Position numbers and translations under genes: made by a program
The notes under the pieces: generated by a model
Database searches by the model: none
Seen by the model: only the letters and a program-made list of their open reading frames with translations
Told to the model about the DNA's origin: nothing
Shown here: one piece after another, positions 26,749-37,122 of the stretch
Numbering within the stretch: the first letter of the stretch is position 1
Layout: every line of letters starts with the position of its first letter
DNA from: Enoplolaimus lenunculus
Taxonomy: Eukaryota > Nematoda > Enoplea > Enoplida > Thoracostomopsidae
NCBI GenBank assembly: GCA_030248215.1
Contig: JASANG010000767.1
Location: 1 to 64,000 of the forward strand
Length of the DNA stretch: 64,000 nucleotides
Direction: 5' to 3'

Positions 26749-27145
26749 TGACTTTTCCAACATTGTACCAACTAGTTGTAAGAAAGTATACAATAGGTAT
26801 ACACGACATAAATAGTCGCAAAATATCTTGGACCAATGTGAAAAATAAACATTTTTACAGGATTATCTTCCTTGCTACCTAGACGGCTAGACGTTTCGCT
26901 ACGCAGCATTTTTTGTTGCAGACGTAAGTCTTCAAGCTTATATCCTCGCGAAATAAAACAACTGGCTACTTTTTATGGATCATCCACGTTATAATGTTTA
27001 TGAGGATGTGGAAAAAACTGTCCAGTCTCTTCAATTCGACTAAGGTATGAAACAGAATTGTAACTTTAAGTACGTGCAGAGTGTGTGCTTTAACAGCATA
27101 CCTTGTTCTGAGTCTGTAGATAGGATATGGTTGTAAAGTATTTAC

Positions 27146-27570
27146 CAGGGTTCCAACCGGAACTAGATTTTGTCGGAAGCGGAATCGGAATCGGAATCAA
27201 ATTTTTCCGTCGGAACCGGAATCGGAATCAAGTTTTAGTAATTTTATTGAAAAGTTAAAGGTGTATGGCTTTTAACTTTTGATGCAGTATGCCTGTTTCC
27301 GTTACTGTTCACAGTTTCAGTAAAAATTGTTTACATAGCTGACGGAATACATGTAACAACTCGGAATATTTACTAAGAAAAATCCAGCAGAATAATTGCA
27401 AATGAACGAAACAAAACGAAATAAGCAAAATCTAAGTTCAATCATCTTCAAAACTCATAACCGATAAATCAGAAGAATTCCGGCATCGGAACAGCAGTCA
27501 GCCGGAATCGGAATCGGAAGTCAAATTTTGCCGGAATTTTAGCCGGAATCGGAATTCCGATGGAACCCTG
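27146..27570. mobile_element. Family L: hAT-like MITE with GGAATC repeats
   Basis: CAGGGTTCCAACCGGAA and TTCCGATGGAACCCTG are inverted ends, flanked by the perfect 8-bp duplication GTATTTAC (27138-27145, 27571-27578). CAGGG tips and 8-bp duplications are hAT features. Both sub-ends carry GGAATC hexamer runs. Confidence 0.82.
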
Positions 27571-28093
27571 GTATTTACACTCTTTTTATAAAGTAGAGGA
27601 TTCGAAACAAAATAAAAAACATACATCCAACACATACTTACAACATGCATAAATATATATTTTTGAAATCAATTAAAAACGATAATGTTTAAAAACAAAC
27701 AGTGAACAGTAAGATAACAAATCAAAATGCCTTTTTAGTAAGTTTCGTTACCCGTTGTGCTGAGTTGCTCATGTCAACTCTGTGTAAAAAGGGTTAAACC
27801 TATGCCTAATCCTAAGCCTAAAGCCTAAGTATAAACGATCCGCGACTGTTGTTTAACCAGTTTTGCACACCAATGGGTGATTGGTCATACTGTAAGTGGG
27901 TTCAGTATTTTTCGAAAATGTATACTTTATATGCGTTGACAATTTAAACTTTTGACCAAACTTGTTAAACCATTTTAGGCTGGCATTTTGATATTTTAGG
28001 AATTTTCAAATTTAAATAAGTACACCGAAGCGTAGAACAATTTTGAGCTGGTATTGCATTGACGTCATATTTTTAAGCTATAAAATTTTAGCG

Positions 28094-28368
28094 GCGAATG
28101 TATAAAACAGGGCCGCAACAGTAATATAAGCATATTCCAAAGCCTAAGCCTAAGCCTAAGCCTAAGCGTATGGATCAGCCTAATCCTAAGCCTAAGCCTA
28201 AGCCTAAACCTTAACCTAATCCTAAACCTAAGCGTATGGATAAGCCTAAGCCTAAGCCTAAGCCTAAGCCTAAGCCTAAGCCTAAGCAAAAAAGTTAGTC
28301 TAAAGCTTAAACTGACTCTACTACAGCTCCCGCTGGAAAACGATCCGGCCCTGTTCTATACATGGGCC
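28094..28368 (-). mobile_element. Family B TTAGGC element
   Basis: Inverted ends GAATGTATAAAACAGGGCC and GTTCTATACATGGGCC with a long TTAGGC core, nearly perfect over its last 40 bp. Flanks ATTTTAGC/ATTTTACC are a 7-of-8 duplication. Confidence 0.78.
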
Positions 28369-28925
28369 ATTTTACCTATAAAACACAATGTAGGTTTCGC
28401 GTCAACCAATTGTTTCGAAAATATTTCTATAAAACGACATGGCCGGTGAGGAAAGCCCCTTTTGATTAAAAACCAAAAATTAGTGGAATTTGATCATAAG
28501 CTTTGTATGATGGGTACCGCCGTTTATCGAGCACAACGCCGCTGAATGCCTAAGCCTAAACCTTAGACTAAGTCTAAACACAAAGGCTAAAGCCTAAACC
28601 TAAACTGTCCAGTGTCGAAATCACCAAGTCTCGAGATATCCGAGAACAGCAGGCCTTTAACATGGATCGAAACTTGCAAACATTGGCCTCTACATAAAAG
28701 GCTATCGCTACTTCCAAATATTGAAATATTTTAAATGATTAAAAATGCTTTAAAAAACACCTAAAACATTTTAGTAAAATTCGGTAAAAGCAGGACTTCA
28801 TTAAAACCCACTCTATGGACTGAGAGAGACAAATAAAAAACATAACACCAACAATTTGGCTAATTTGTCTACGTTTTTAGACCGTAGACCGGACGAGTAC
28901 TGGGTGGTATAGTCTGGAATGGATT

Positions 28926-29093
28926 TTGCCCGTAGCCGGCTCGCCTTGCTGGGGGGGGGGGTAAAAATTTTCAGGAGGGGCATTCAAGGGATTTAATGAC
29001 TTGCAAGCAAATTTGAAAATTTTCTACGTGGGCCAAATTTTTCTATGGGAGGGGGGATGAGCTCCCCTGCCACCCACCATTGGCCACGGGCCC
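28926..29093. mobile_element. Family I MITE
   Basis: TGCCCGTAGCCGGCTCGCC to CATTGGCCACGGGCC. Confidence 0.62.
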
Positions 29094-29254
29094 GGTGAAT
29101 TGTCAGTGCATCAACGCGACTTTTGTTATCTAAATGATCTTTATTAACCATGTTAATGAGTGGGTGGCAATTAAGACAGTTTCAACTGTGTATCCTTTGG
29201 CAAACAAGTCAACGGTGTCGGTATATGTGCACGTAAGTGTATGTAAAGCAAATG

Positions 29255-29410
29255 TTGCCATGCCTGCGCACATATACTGGTATAAGAAGTTGTTGCAATG
29301 ACCGCGTGGTGCAGTGGTTGCATGCTTGGCTCGAGCGCAAGAGGGCCAAAGTTCGATACCCGGCGTAGTCATTAACTTTGGCAAAACTTCAAACGGGGGT
29401 CGTGCAGACC
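29255..29410 (+). mobile_element. tRNA-derived SINE-like element, family T
   Basis: CGTGGTGCAGTGGTTGCATG (A-box-like) and AAAGTTCGATACCCGG (B-box-like) are spaced as in a tRNA. Related pieces sit at 1540-1625 and 51,700-51,770, sharing the upstream GTGCACATATACCGG-type sequence. No poly(A) tail is clear. Confidence 0.55.
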
Positions 29411-30387
29411 GTATAGTACCAACAAACGGGGAGTGCAGGCAAGCGTTGAGCCTCAAGCCCACTTTTTAAATCTTTCTTCGGATTTTAAAATTTAAAATAC
29501 AATACTGACGAGTATATTGTGGGCAGCCCCGCAGTGTCGTAGAAGACAGGTATGGAGGCTCTCTCAAACTCTTGGGTGGCCCCCCTGAACTCGCGAGCGA
29601 TGAGCGACATGCATTTTAAAACTTCGGCAGTTTGCATACCTAAATTTTGAAAATACATTTCTAAGTATAACCTTTCACAAACGCTCAAATTTATGATACA
29701 AGGAAAATAAACGTTTAATTCAACGGATAGTTGCAATACGGAATATATACCAGTCGCGAAGGGCGCCGGAGGGCGGGTTAAAAATATATAGCACTCCGCG
29801 ACCGAACAAAAGGAGAGGTACCCTCTGGAGATGCCAAATAATCATCAGTGCCACATCTTATTCGGGTCACTACAGTATCTCTTAAAACGAATGTCTTACA
29901 GTTTTGTAACAGTAAATTTCTTCACGTTTATGTTTTAACAATTTCACACACGAATTCCTGAGCTGCTTAAAGGCTATTAATGTTTGTAATATCAGACATT
30001 TATCTCGTGAAAATTTACGAAATTAGAAATGTTGAAAATTCAACACAATTCCTATTTTGTGTTTAGTGCATTTTAGCCATATTTAAGTGTTCTTCCAACA
30101 ATGTTTTAGTAGTGCTGACAGTGCTGATATTGAAAAAATTAGTAATTTTTAATGATTCTTAAGAACGGGGCGATTTACACTATTTGCCCAAACTATTGTA
30201 CCAGCTGACATGTCATGGCTTGCCAATAAGACTCCAGGGTGTATAATTTAATTTGTTTCATAAAAATTTGTCGTCCAAGCGCATGACGCATATTATCTTG
30301 GTTAAAACTACGAGGCAGAACAACGAAGGGCGGCAAATAATAAGTTTGACCTCATTTTTTGAACTGCGAAACACCCGAAAAATATTT
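29411..30387. other. Intergenic DNA, nothing recognised
   Basis: AT-rich sequence with a short GC patch at 29,760-29,830; no element ends and no coding signal. Confidence 0.45.
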
Positions 30388-30467
30388 ACACTGTAAATTT
30401 CAGTGAGTTGATTGTAACTCAGAATGAGATATATCACTCAATCTGAGTTAGGACTATCATAATTCAA

Positions 30468-31223
30468 GCCCTATTCACACGTGCAAGTTTTTGCAGCAAA
30501 AACTTGCACGTGCAACTTACATGTGCAAGTTTGGTCACAAAGCAGATTTGAAGTTCTTGCAGTTGCAGATTATTCATTAGAATTCAAGGGATTGAATTTA
30601 ATTCGCACGTCAGAACGCCGTCGCAATCGCTCGAATTTCTTGCACTTGCAATTTCATTGGCCAATCAAAAGACATGTTGCTAAGCGCCTTTCGAATTTGA
30701 TTCAGACTTATTGAATTTATTCAAGATGTGTGAATTCATTCAAATATCTAACTTGTTTGATATTTCGCAGGCGAAAGCGAAAGTAATGGGACTAGTTTTA
30801 AATTTTTACGCATTAAATATAGATACCATCGCGATGAAAACTTTTTCAAGTCAAGAAATTTCGAGTATAACCTTCTTTGCGCATGAATGTTTCTTACAAC
30901 TGAAACTTGCAGCTGCAAGCTTTTTGAAAAATTCATTCGAAGAACTTGCAGCTGCAAGTTATACGTGATTAATATATGCGAAGAATTAATTCGTAGGTAT
31001 GAATAGTCCTGCAAGTCGAATTTATTTATCATCATTGGCTAAACTGATGGATTATAGGTTATGTTTGATATTTATTGCAGTGGTCTGCAAATTATTCACA
31101 TAAATTCATGTCAAGATTCAGAATGAAAGTTATGATTCTTTACAAATACTTGCAGCTGCAAGTATTTTGTGCAAGTTGCAGCTGCAAGTTCTCGTAGCAA
31201 AAACTTGCACGTGTAAATAGGCC
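30468..31223. mobile_element. Family F element (TGCAGCTGCAA-rich), nested
   Basis: GCCCTATTCACACGTGCAAG at the left and CTTGCACGTGTAAATAGGC at the right are inverted ends. The interior has many TTGCAGCTGCAAG palindromes and half sites. Confidence 0.72.
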
Positions 31224-31293
31224 TTAAGAGTTATGATTAAATTCAACTCATCCTGAGTTAATTAATCAACTCAGCCAAAATCAGCTCAACTCA

Positions 31294-31970
31294 TGCGCGG
31301 GTCACGTTATAACCGGGGCAACTTGGGACACGTTTTGTCCCTATTAGACTATAGGGTAACATTTTGCCTGCTTATAAACCCCATATCGTATTCAAAAATT
31401 CGTATTTGTCTGCTATTTTCATGTGTGGATCATCTTTTGTACTTCAATATCGTATGATATTCGAGGTATTGCCTGCGAATATGATGTGATACATTTTCAA
31501 ATGTATGCATGCTTGAGGTAACATACCCAAATTGTCCTGATGAATATCATATGATACTAAAATTTTAAATTTGAATTTTTGAATTTTGAAGCTATGGTTC
31601 TAAGCGATTTTGTGTCGGAAACGATTTGCAGGCGTGTATTTGATATTTAAAGCACATTTGTGCCGCTGTGTCCAACTTTTAATTCATTTATTAGTACCCA
31701 AAGGCTACATTGTCCCGCTGAATATCATATGATATTCGTTGAAATTTTGGAATATCATATGATATTCGCATAATTGTCCCACAGTATCACGTGACATACC
31801 GTCCCTTGTACACATTGATCATTTGAGAGCGGTGGTTTGTAAGCTAATGTCATATGACATTCGCGTTTTGTCTGTTTACCCGATATAAGAGCACGAATTT
31901 TAACGTTGATCTCGAATCAACATGGGACAAACCGTGTCCGGCCTGCCCCGGTTATAACGTGAACCCCGCA
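31294..31970. mobile_element. Family G element, nested in an E element
   Basis: TCACGTTATAACCGGGGCA at the left and TGCCCCGGTTATAACGTGA at the right are inverted ends. It is flanked by TCA on both sides, a possible 3-bp duplication. The interior repeats the palindrome AATATCATATGATATTC. Confidence 0.75.
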
Positions 31971-32083
31971 TCAGAGTGACAATCAACTCAACTCATATTG
32001 AGTTAATACTTAATAATATTAATTCAAAAATAACTAACTCACTAGTTGAATTAATTAATCACCTCACGACAATTTACAGTGTA

Positions 32084-35000
32084 GATTGAATAAACTTTAA
32101 ATGGCCAAGTCGGGTAAACCAAGGACATTCAAAACAAAACCTGGCATATCGCAAAAAACAACGGTTGCTTTTATCGTTGTAACAGTAGATTAAGCATATT
32201 TCAAAGCCTTTAGCTTGCGTACGTCTCAGTTTTAGTGGAAGGATCATCGTAAATTCTCTAAGCAAAAAATTAGTAAAACCTAAAACGACGCTATTGCAGT
32301 ACCCGGAACAAAAATGGCTCGCTTAGTGAACCCAAACTCCTGATGATCGGACTTGGTACACTCGAAACTCGATTCGAAGACGTCAGGAACTGAAGCACAA
32401 CGTGTTATATTTATGAGTTCTGTTAAAAAATGTAACCTTTTGGCAAATTAGTAGTGAAGAGATTAGAAAACAAGTCAGCAAAACTTAAAAATCAAAACTA
32501 TTTTTCGATAATCTCAAATCTGACCCCGTAACATAAACCACTTTTAATCACGACTCTCCCTTTGTCTAAACTGCGTATATATAACAACGCCGACTAAAGG
32601 TTTTGCGTTACAACCGCATCAATCCACATACTTTTTTGTGGCTTAGCGAAATGATTTTTAAAATCTTAAAATTTTAATTAGAAGCCTATTTTAGAGTAAA
32701 GAATTAATAAGTTTTACAATAATTCGCCTACATACACAAAACAGCCAAAATAAAGCTAACTAAGTCCGCAACCATAGGATAAGATGAGATGGTTTCGCTC
32801 TTGTACACCCCTTAGCTTAGGTTTAGGCTTTGGTTTAGGTTTGAGGAAAGACTTACCTGTGCCTGAAGCCTAAGCTTAATCTCTTGTCTAAACTTTTACC
32901 TGATTATAAAACTAAGCGTATGCATTAGCCTAAACCTTAAAAAATTGCATACAGTGCGGTTGCATTTTTGTCATATACAATTTACATGAATTATAGAGAG
33001 CTGAATACAAAAAATTGTCTTAAAATTTCTAAATTTTCCGCACAAAATGTTTCTAGTATTTCAGACATTAATAGCCTTAAAAAGCTCAGAAATTTGTATG
33101 TAAACGGTTGAAACCTAAATGTCGTATTTAAGAAATTGCTATTGACAATTTATAAGACACAAGTTTCTTTCTTTCAAGAAATCGTTGTCTTATATTCAAG
33201 AATTAATTTTCTGATTTTAATGTATGTAAACAAGTGCTTCGTTTATACTGTTAAAAGTGTATATAAATAATACAAATTCAAAGATATTTGGGTTGAGCTC
33301 AACGTCCCACAATCTTAGCTTCCGTGTTGGACGCATCTTGGGTTGTATAATCAGGGCCATAGGTTGAGCTTTGGCGACCAGTTTTGGAGTCGGTTTTCCT
33401 GACAAATCGTTGTCTTGCATTTCAGACATTTTTGTCTTATATTTCAGAATTATTTCTCTTAATTGTTTACGAAACATAGCCTAAGTTTCAGACTTTTGAG
33501 TCTGAAAAATTTAAGACACATATGTCTGAAAGGTTTCAGAAATAAAAAATCTGGCATTCAAGACTTATGTGTCAGGAGTCCGTAAGAAGACATAATTGTT
33601 TTAGATTTAAGACAATAAACCAAAAAATGATATCTAAATACTGGCTGGTGAACAATGATATGATATTGAAGTACAAAAGATTACCTACACATGTTTATAG
33701 CAAGCAACCACACATTGCTAATATATGATATACATAAATTATAAGCCGAGAAAATATTAATATTACAAAATCGAATATGAAAAAATATGACCAAGCTGAT
33801 CCAACCTCAATCGGAGTCGGAAATTAAATTTTTTTGTCGGAACCAGAATAGGAATTGTAATTTTAGTTTTCATTTTATTGCTGGGAAGCAATTACAAAAA
33901 CATTAAATGCGTTTTGTTTGTAGCAATTAATCTTCTAGTAGTAAGCATACGACCTTAGATGAATTAGGATAATGTTTCAGTATTTGCTAAGATGGAAAAT
34001 ATTCATGCAGGAAAGAGTTAAGCAATCAGCAAAACGAGACTACATCAGTACAAAAATCAGTCAAATATTTGAAAATTTTAGGCAATTTGGCTTTGGTTTC
34101 TTCTGCCGACTTTATTAGAATTTATGGACTCCGTCTACTAACGGAAACCGACTGAAATTAGGAATACAGACTCTTACTGAAAGGGACCCAAAATGGGGCA
34201 CTCTATTGTTATTCCCAATATTTCGGGTTAATGGTAAGCTTAATGTAATACCTAAAATTCAAAGTTATCGCTACTTGTACCTACTGTAGCCAATACCTTT
34301 GTGAATACATGCAATAAAATATTGTTTATTTTACAGAAAATTAGTCGTAGAAAACAGTCAAGTATTTGAAATTTGATTTCTTAGTCATTTCGAATTATAT
34401 ATCTCTTAAAATTTAAAAAATGTGGTGACAGCTCAGATAAAATAGACAAACCTCAAGCCGGCAAGACAAAACGTAAAACATAACGCGTAACTTCCTTGTC
34501 GTATCAGATTTATTTTAAAGAATATGCACTATTTTGAGTTCAAAAGTTCACTTTAAATGAAATAGAAAATATTCATGCGAGCAAACGTTAAGCGTATAAA
34601 AGTTTCGTTCAATCCGTTCTAATTCTGATTTTTACAAAAATTGTAAATTTATATTCAAACCGGCGTTCGATATAATTTAAACATTTTGTCATTTATTATT
34701 CAAATTAACCATGAACAAAGATTTCCCTGACGGTTTTGTCTTCATACGCACCTGAAACAAACCGACACACGTAAACATGAAACAAAGAAGTTTTTTTTGG
34801 TACAAGAATGTTTTCATTTTTAATCTTCACAACTTTTCGCCGCAGGTTTGCAAACTTTTTAAAATTGGATTTATTTTTAGAAATGTTCGGGTCATTGTTC
34901 CACAAGTTGGCTAATTTTAATTTAGGTTCAACCGAAATAACATGGCTAAGTTTGTTCCTGGTTTGTTTTAGGTACAGGCGGCGTCATATCGGTTGATTGA

Positions 35001-35122
35001 CAATCACGTTTTGCCAGAGTGTTTTTCGGAAAGAGAATATAATTTTTGAGTGCTGAAAACTTGCATTGCATTTATTGCTACATTGTACGGTATATAGAGC
35101 CATTGTAGCGAAAAGTTTGCAT
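32084..35122. other. Intergenic DNA, mostly featureless
   Basis: It contains the O element, TTAGG-like remnants near 32,815-32,930, an L remnant near 33,790 and S end remnants near 34,010 and 34,580. I see no gene. Confidence 0.45.
33012..33618. mobile_element. Family O inverted-repeat element
   Basis: AATTGTCTTAAAATTTCTAAA at the left edge is inverted at the right (TTTTAGATTTAAGACAAT). Repeated AAGACA/TGTCTT half sites fill the interior. Confidence 0.5.
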
Positions 35123-35195
35123 AGCTGCGTAGCTCAGTGGTCAGAGCAGCGGTCCAGTAATCCGTACATTGTGGGTTCCAGCCCCACCGCATCCG
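35123..35195 (+). tRNA. tRNA-like sequence (possible Thr-AGT) or pseudogene
   Basis: 73 nt, the usual tRNA length. The D stem (GCTC/GAGC) and T stem (GTGGG/CCCAC) are perfect and the B box GGGTTCCAGCC is good. The acceptor has two mismatches. The anticodon loop CCAGTAA would read AGT but has C instead of U at position 33, so a pseudogene is likely. Confidence 0.45.
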
Positions 35196-35283
35196 AAGCA
35201 AAATTTTCGTGAAGGGCTCTATATGATACTGCTTAAGTTAGAATTAATATTTTCGGAAGTTGAAATTTAGTTACTCTATATCT

Positions 35284-35530
35284 ACTACTGTAATTACCCT
35301 AATAAGAAGGGGACTGATATTTACTTGGCCTCTTCAGACGGTACCACCCACGTTATTCGGTTACAGACTGTTATTCATTTTTGGCCCACGTTACGCTACC
35401 CTTCGTTGCTGATATATATCCGGTATTACAACAATCTATGCTTTATAGTTTCAAACTCAACTTTATTTGGCCATAGAGTCTTTATGCACTTCGAAATAAT
35501 TGACATTTATGGACTATAATTACAGTTTAT
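35284..35530. mobile_element. Family J MITE, truncated
   Basis: ACTACTGTAATTACCCTAAT and GACGGTACCACCCACGTTAT follow the left half of family J. Confidence 0.6.
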
Positions 35531-35747
35531 GGACTCTATACGCTTACGGGCCTTATTAGGATTGTTTAATGAATATTGTATAAATTTTACTTGTTTTCTA
35601 TAAGATTTTAAGTCATCTTTCGGCATTTTTGCAGGAAATATGTCGTAGCGTCGGTTGTAAATATTGCAACAACATTGATTAGTATTTTTAAAAGTCATTA
35701 TATGTACTATAGCATTTAGCGTATGCTATTTTGGAACAGAAATTATT

Positions 35748-35749
35748 GG

Positions 35750-35822
<73 letters not shown>

Positions 35823-35823
35823 G
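35748..35823. repeat. ATT microsatellite
   Basis: About 24 uninterrupted trinucleotides, longer and purer than the array near 711. Confidence 0.95.
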
Positions 35824-36061
35824 TAAATGACAATTGTAAATCGGTATCGAGTTTCAAAGGGATGCGAGTCTAAGACGAGTTTGTTTGTTTATTTTGGATT
35901 GCATTCAGCTTTTGAGTTCAATTGGCCTAAATTTTGAAATATTTAAACTCATAATTATTCATTGCGTATATTAAGAACGCAAAGAATTAAAGAATTTGTG
36001 GCAATATCGGGTTAAAAGCCGATCTCAAAAAAACATTTTTTTTGCAATTCTTTGACAATTT

Positions 36062-36306
36062 GGTCGATGAAAAGGTGACGAGCGGAACGTTTTTCTTTGG
36101 GACTGTAATAGAGTAAGCTTAAGCTTCAGACTGATTTTTTGCTTGGATTAGGCTTATGCTTAGGAATATGCTCATTCTTAAGCATAGGCTTAGGCTAATA
36201 GGTTTAGACTTAGGCTTAGCAATATGCTCATTCTTAAGCTTAGGCTTAGGTTTATGCCTAGGAACATGCTTATAATACTGTTCCGCCCCTGTTCTTTACG
36301 TTGGCC
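36062..36306 (+). mobile_element. Family A TTAGGC element
   Basis: The left end is worn and the right end good. A perfect 8-bp duplication GACAATTT flanks it (36054-36061, 36307-36314). The core holds three TTAGGC blocks. Confidence 0.8.
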
Positions 36307-36545
36307 GACAATTTTAATACTTAAATGTTTTTAATTTTTAGTTTTTTTTTCAATTGTCAAAATTAGTTTCTTCACAAAAGTTTACTGAAGTGTAAAACTG
36401 CAATTTCGAAATATGCAATTATTTGAATATTGCAGAGTGTAATGTTTATGCATATATAATAAATATACAATTGCTGTCAGTAAAAGTCATTTTTCTAAAA
36501 TTAATGAGTTGAAGCCAGTTTGCTTTGTTAGTCGAAATCTATCGC

Positions 36546-36712
36546 CCGTATTCTCAAATGTGTGTAGCACCTATTACTCGTTACTGATAGTAGTAAGACT
36601 TGTAATTTTCGAATCAGTGAATGGGAAATTTCGACATTTAACACAGGTGTTATTTTTGACAATTGCAAAAGTTCGTCAGTTTGAAAACCTATCGCTAAAC
36701 CTGGGGCCGACG
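36546..36712. mobile_element. Family H MITE, truncated
   Basis: CCGTATTCTCAAATGTGTG at the left; the right inverted end is missing. Confidence 0.6.
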
Positions 36713-37018
36713 AAGGAGATCAGGCAAATTAACTTTTGAATAGTAGTAGGTTTAATTGTAACGTAATAGGGCTTGTAGAGAGTTTAAAAGTTTCAGGTAC
36801 CATTTCGGCGGTGTATTTTGACCATAAATTTTAATAAAAGTTTTTCACTTCTGCAGCAACGTTTTCTCGATTGTATTAGTTTTTAGAATCCATAAATTTT
36901 AGTTCGTCAATTTTGAAACATTTTTTAAAACTTTGCAAATTTGTAAAACTTTTTTTGTGAATTTTGTACAATAAATAACTGTTTCATTTTTGAACTTTTC
37001 GGTTTGACCAATGTTTTT

Positions 37019-37122
37019 TTACAAATTGAGGAAATCTTTGAAGTTGGACGGATATCGTTCGGAGCCGCGTCGTTTCGATTTATCATTCGATGCAATTCCA
37101 AGCGATTTTTTGCCCCCACCAT
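37019..37122 (-). CDS. Peptide precursor exon 3
   Basis: The acceptor is CCATATTTTCAG|ATGGTGG. The expected phase is open to TAA at 37019-37021. It encodes GGGKK, KSKRR and the C-terminal peptide. The satellite begins only about 8 bp upstream of the exon. Confidence 0.68.

Larger units (their letters stand above)
30388..32083. mobile_element. Family E MITE split by two nested insertions
   Basis: E sequence is present at 30388-30467, 31224-31293 and 31971-32083, with both terminal ACACTGTAAATT-type ends. An F element (30468-31223) and a G element (31294-31970) interrupt it. Confidence 0.75.
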
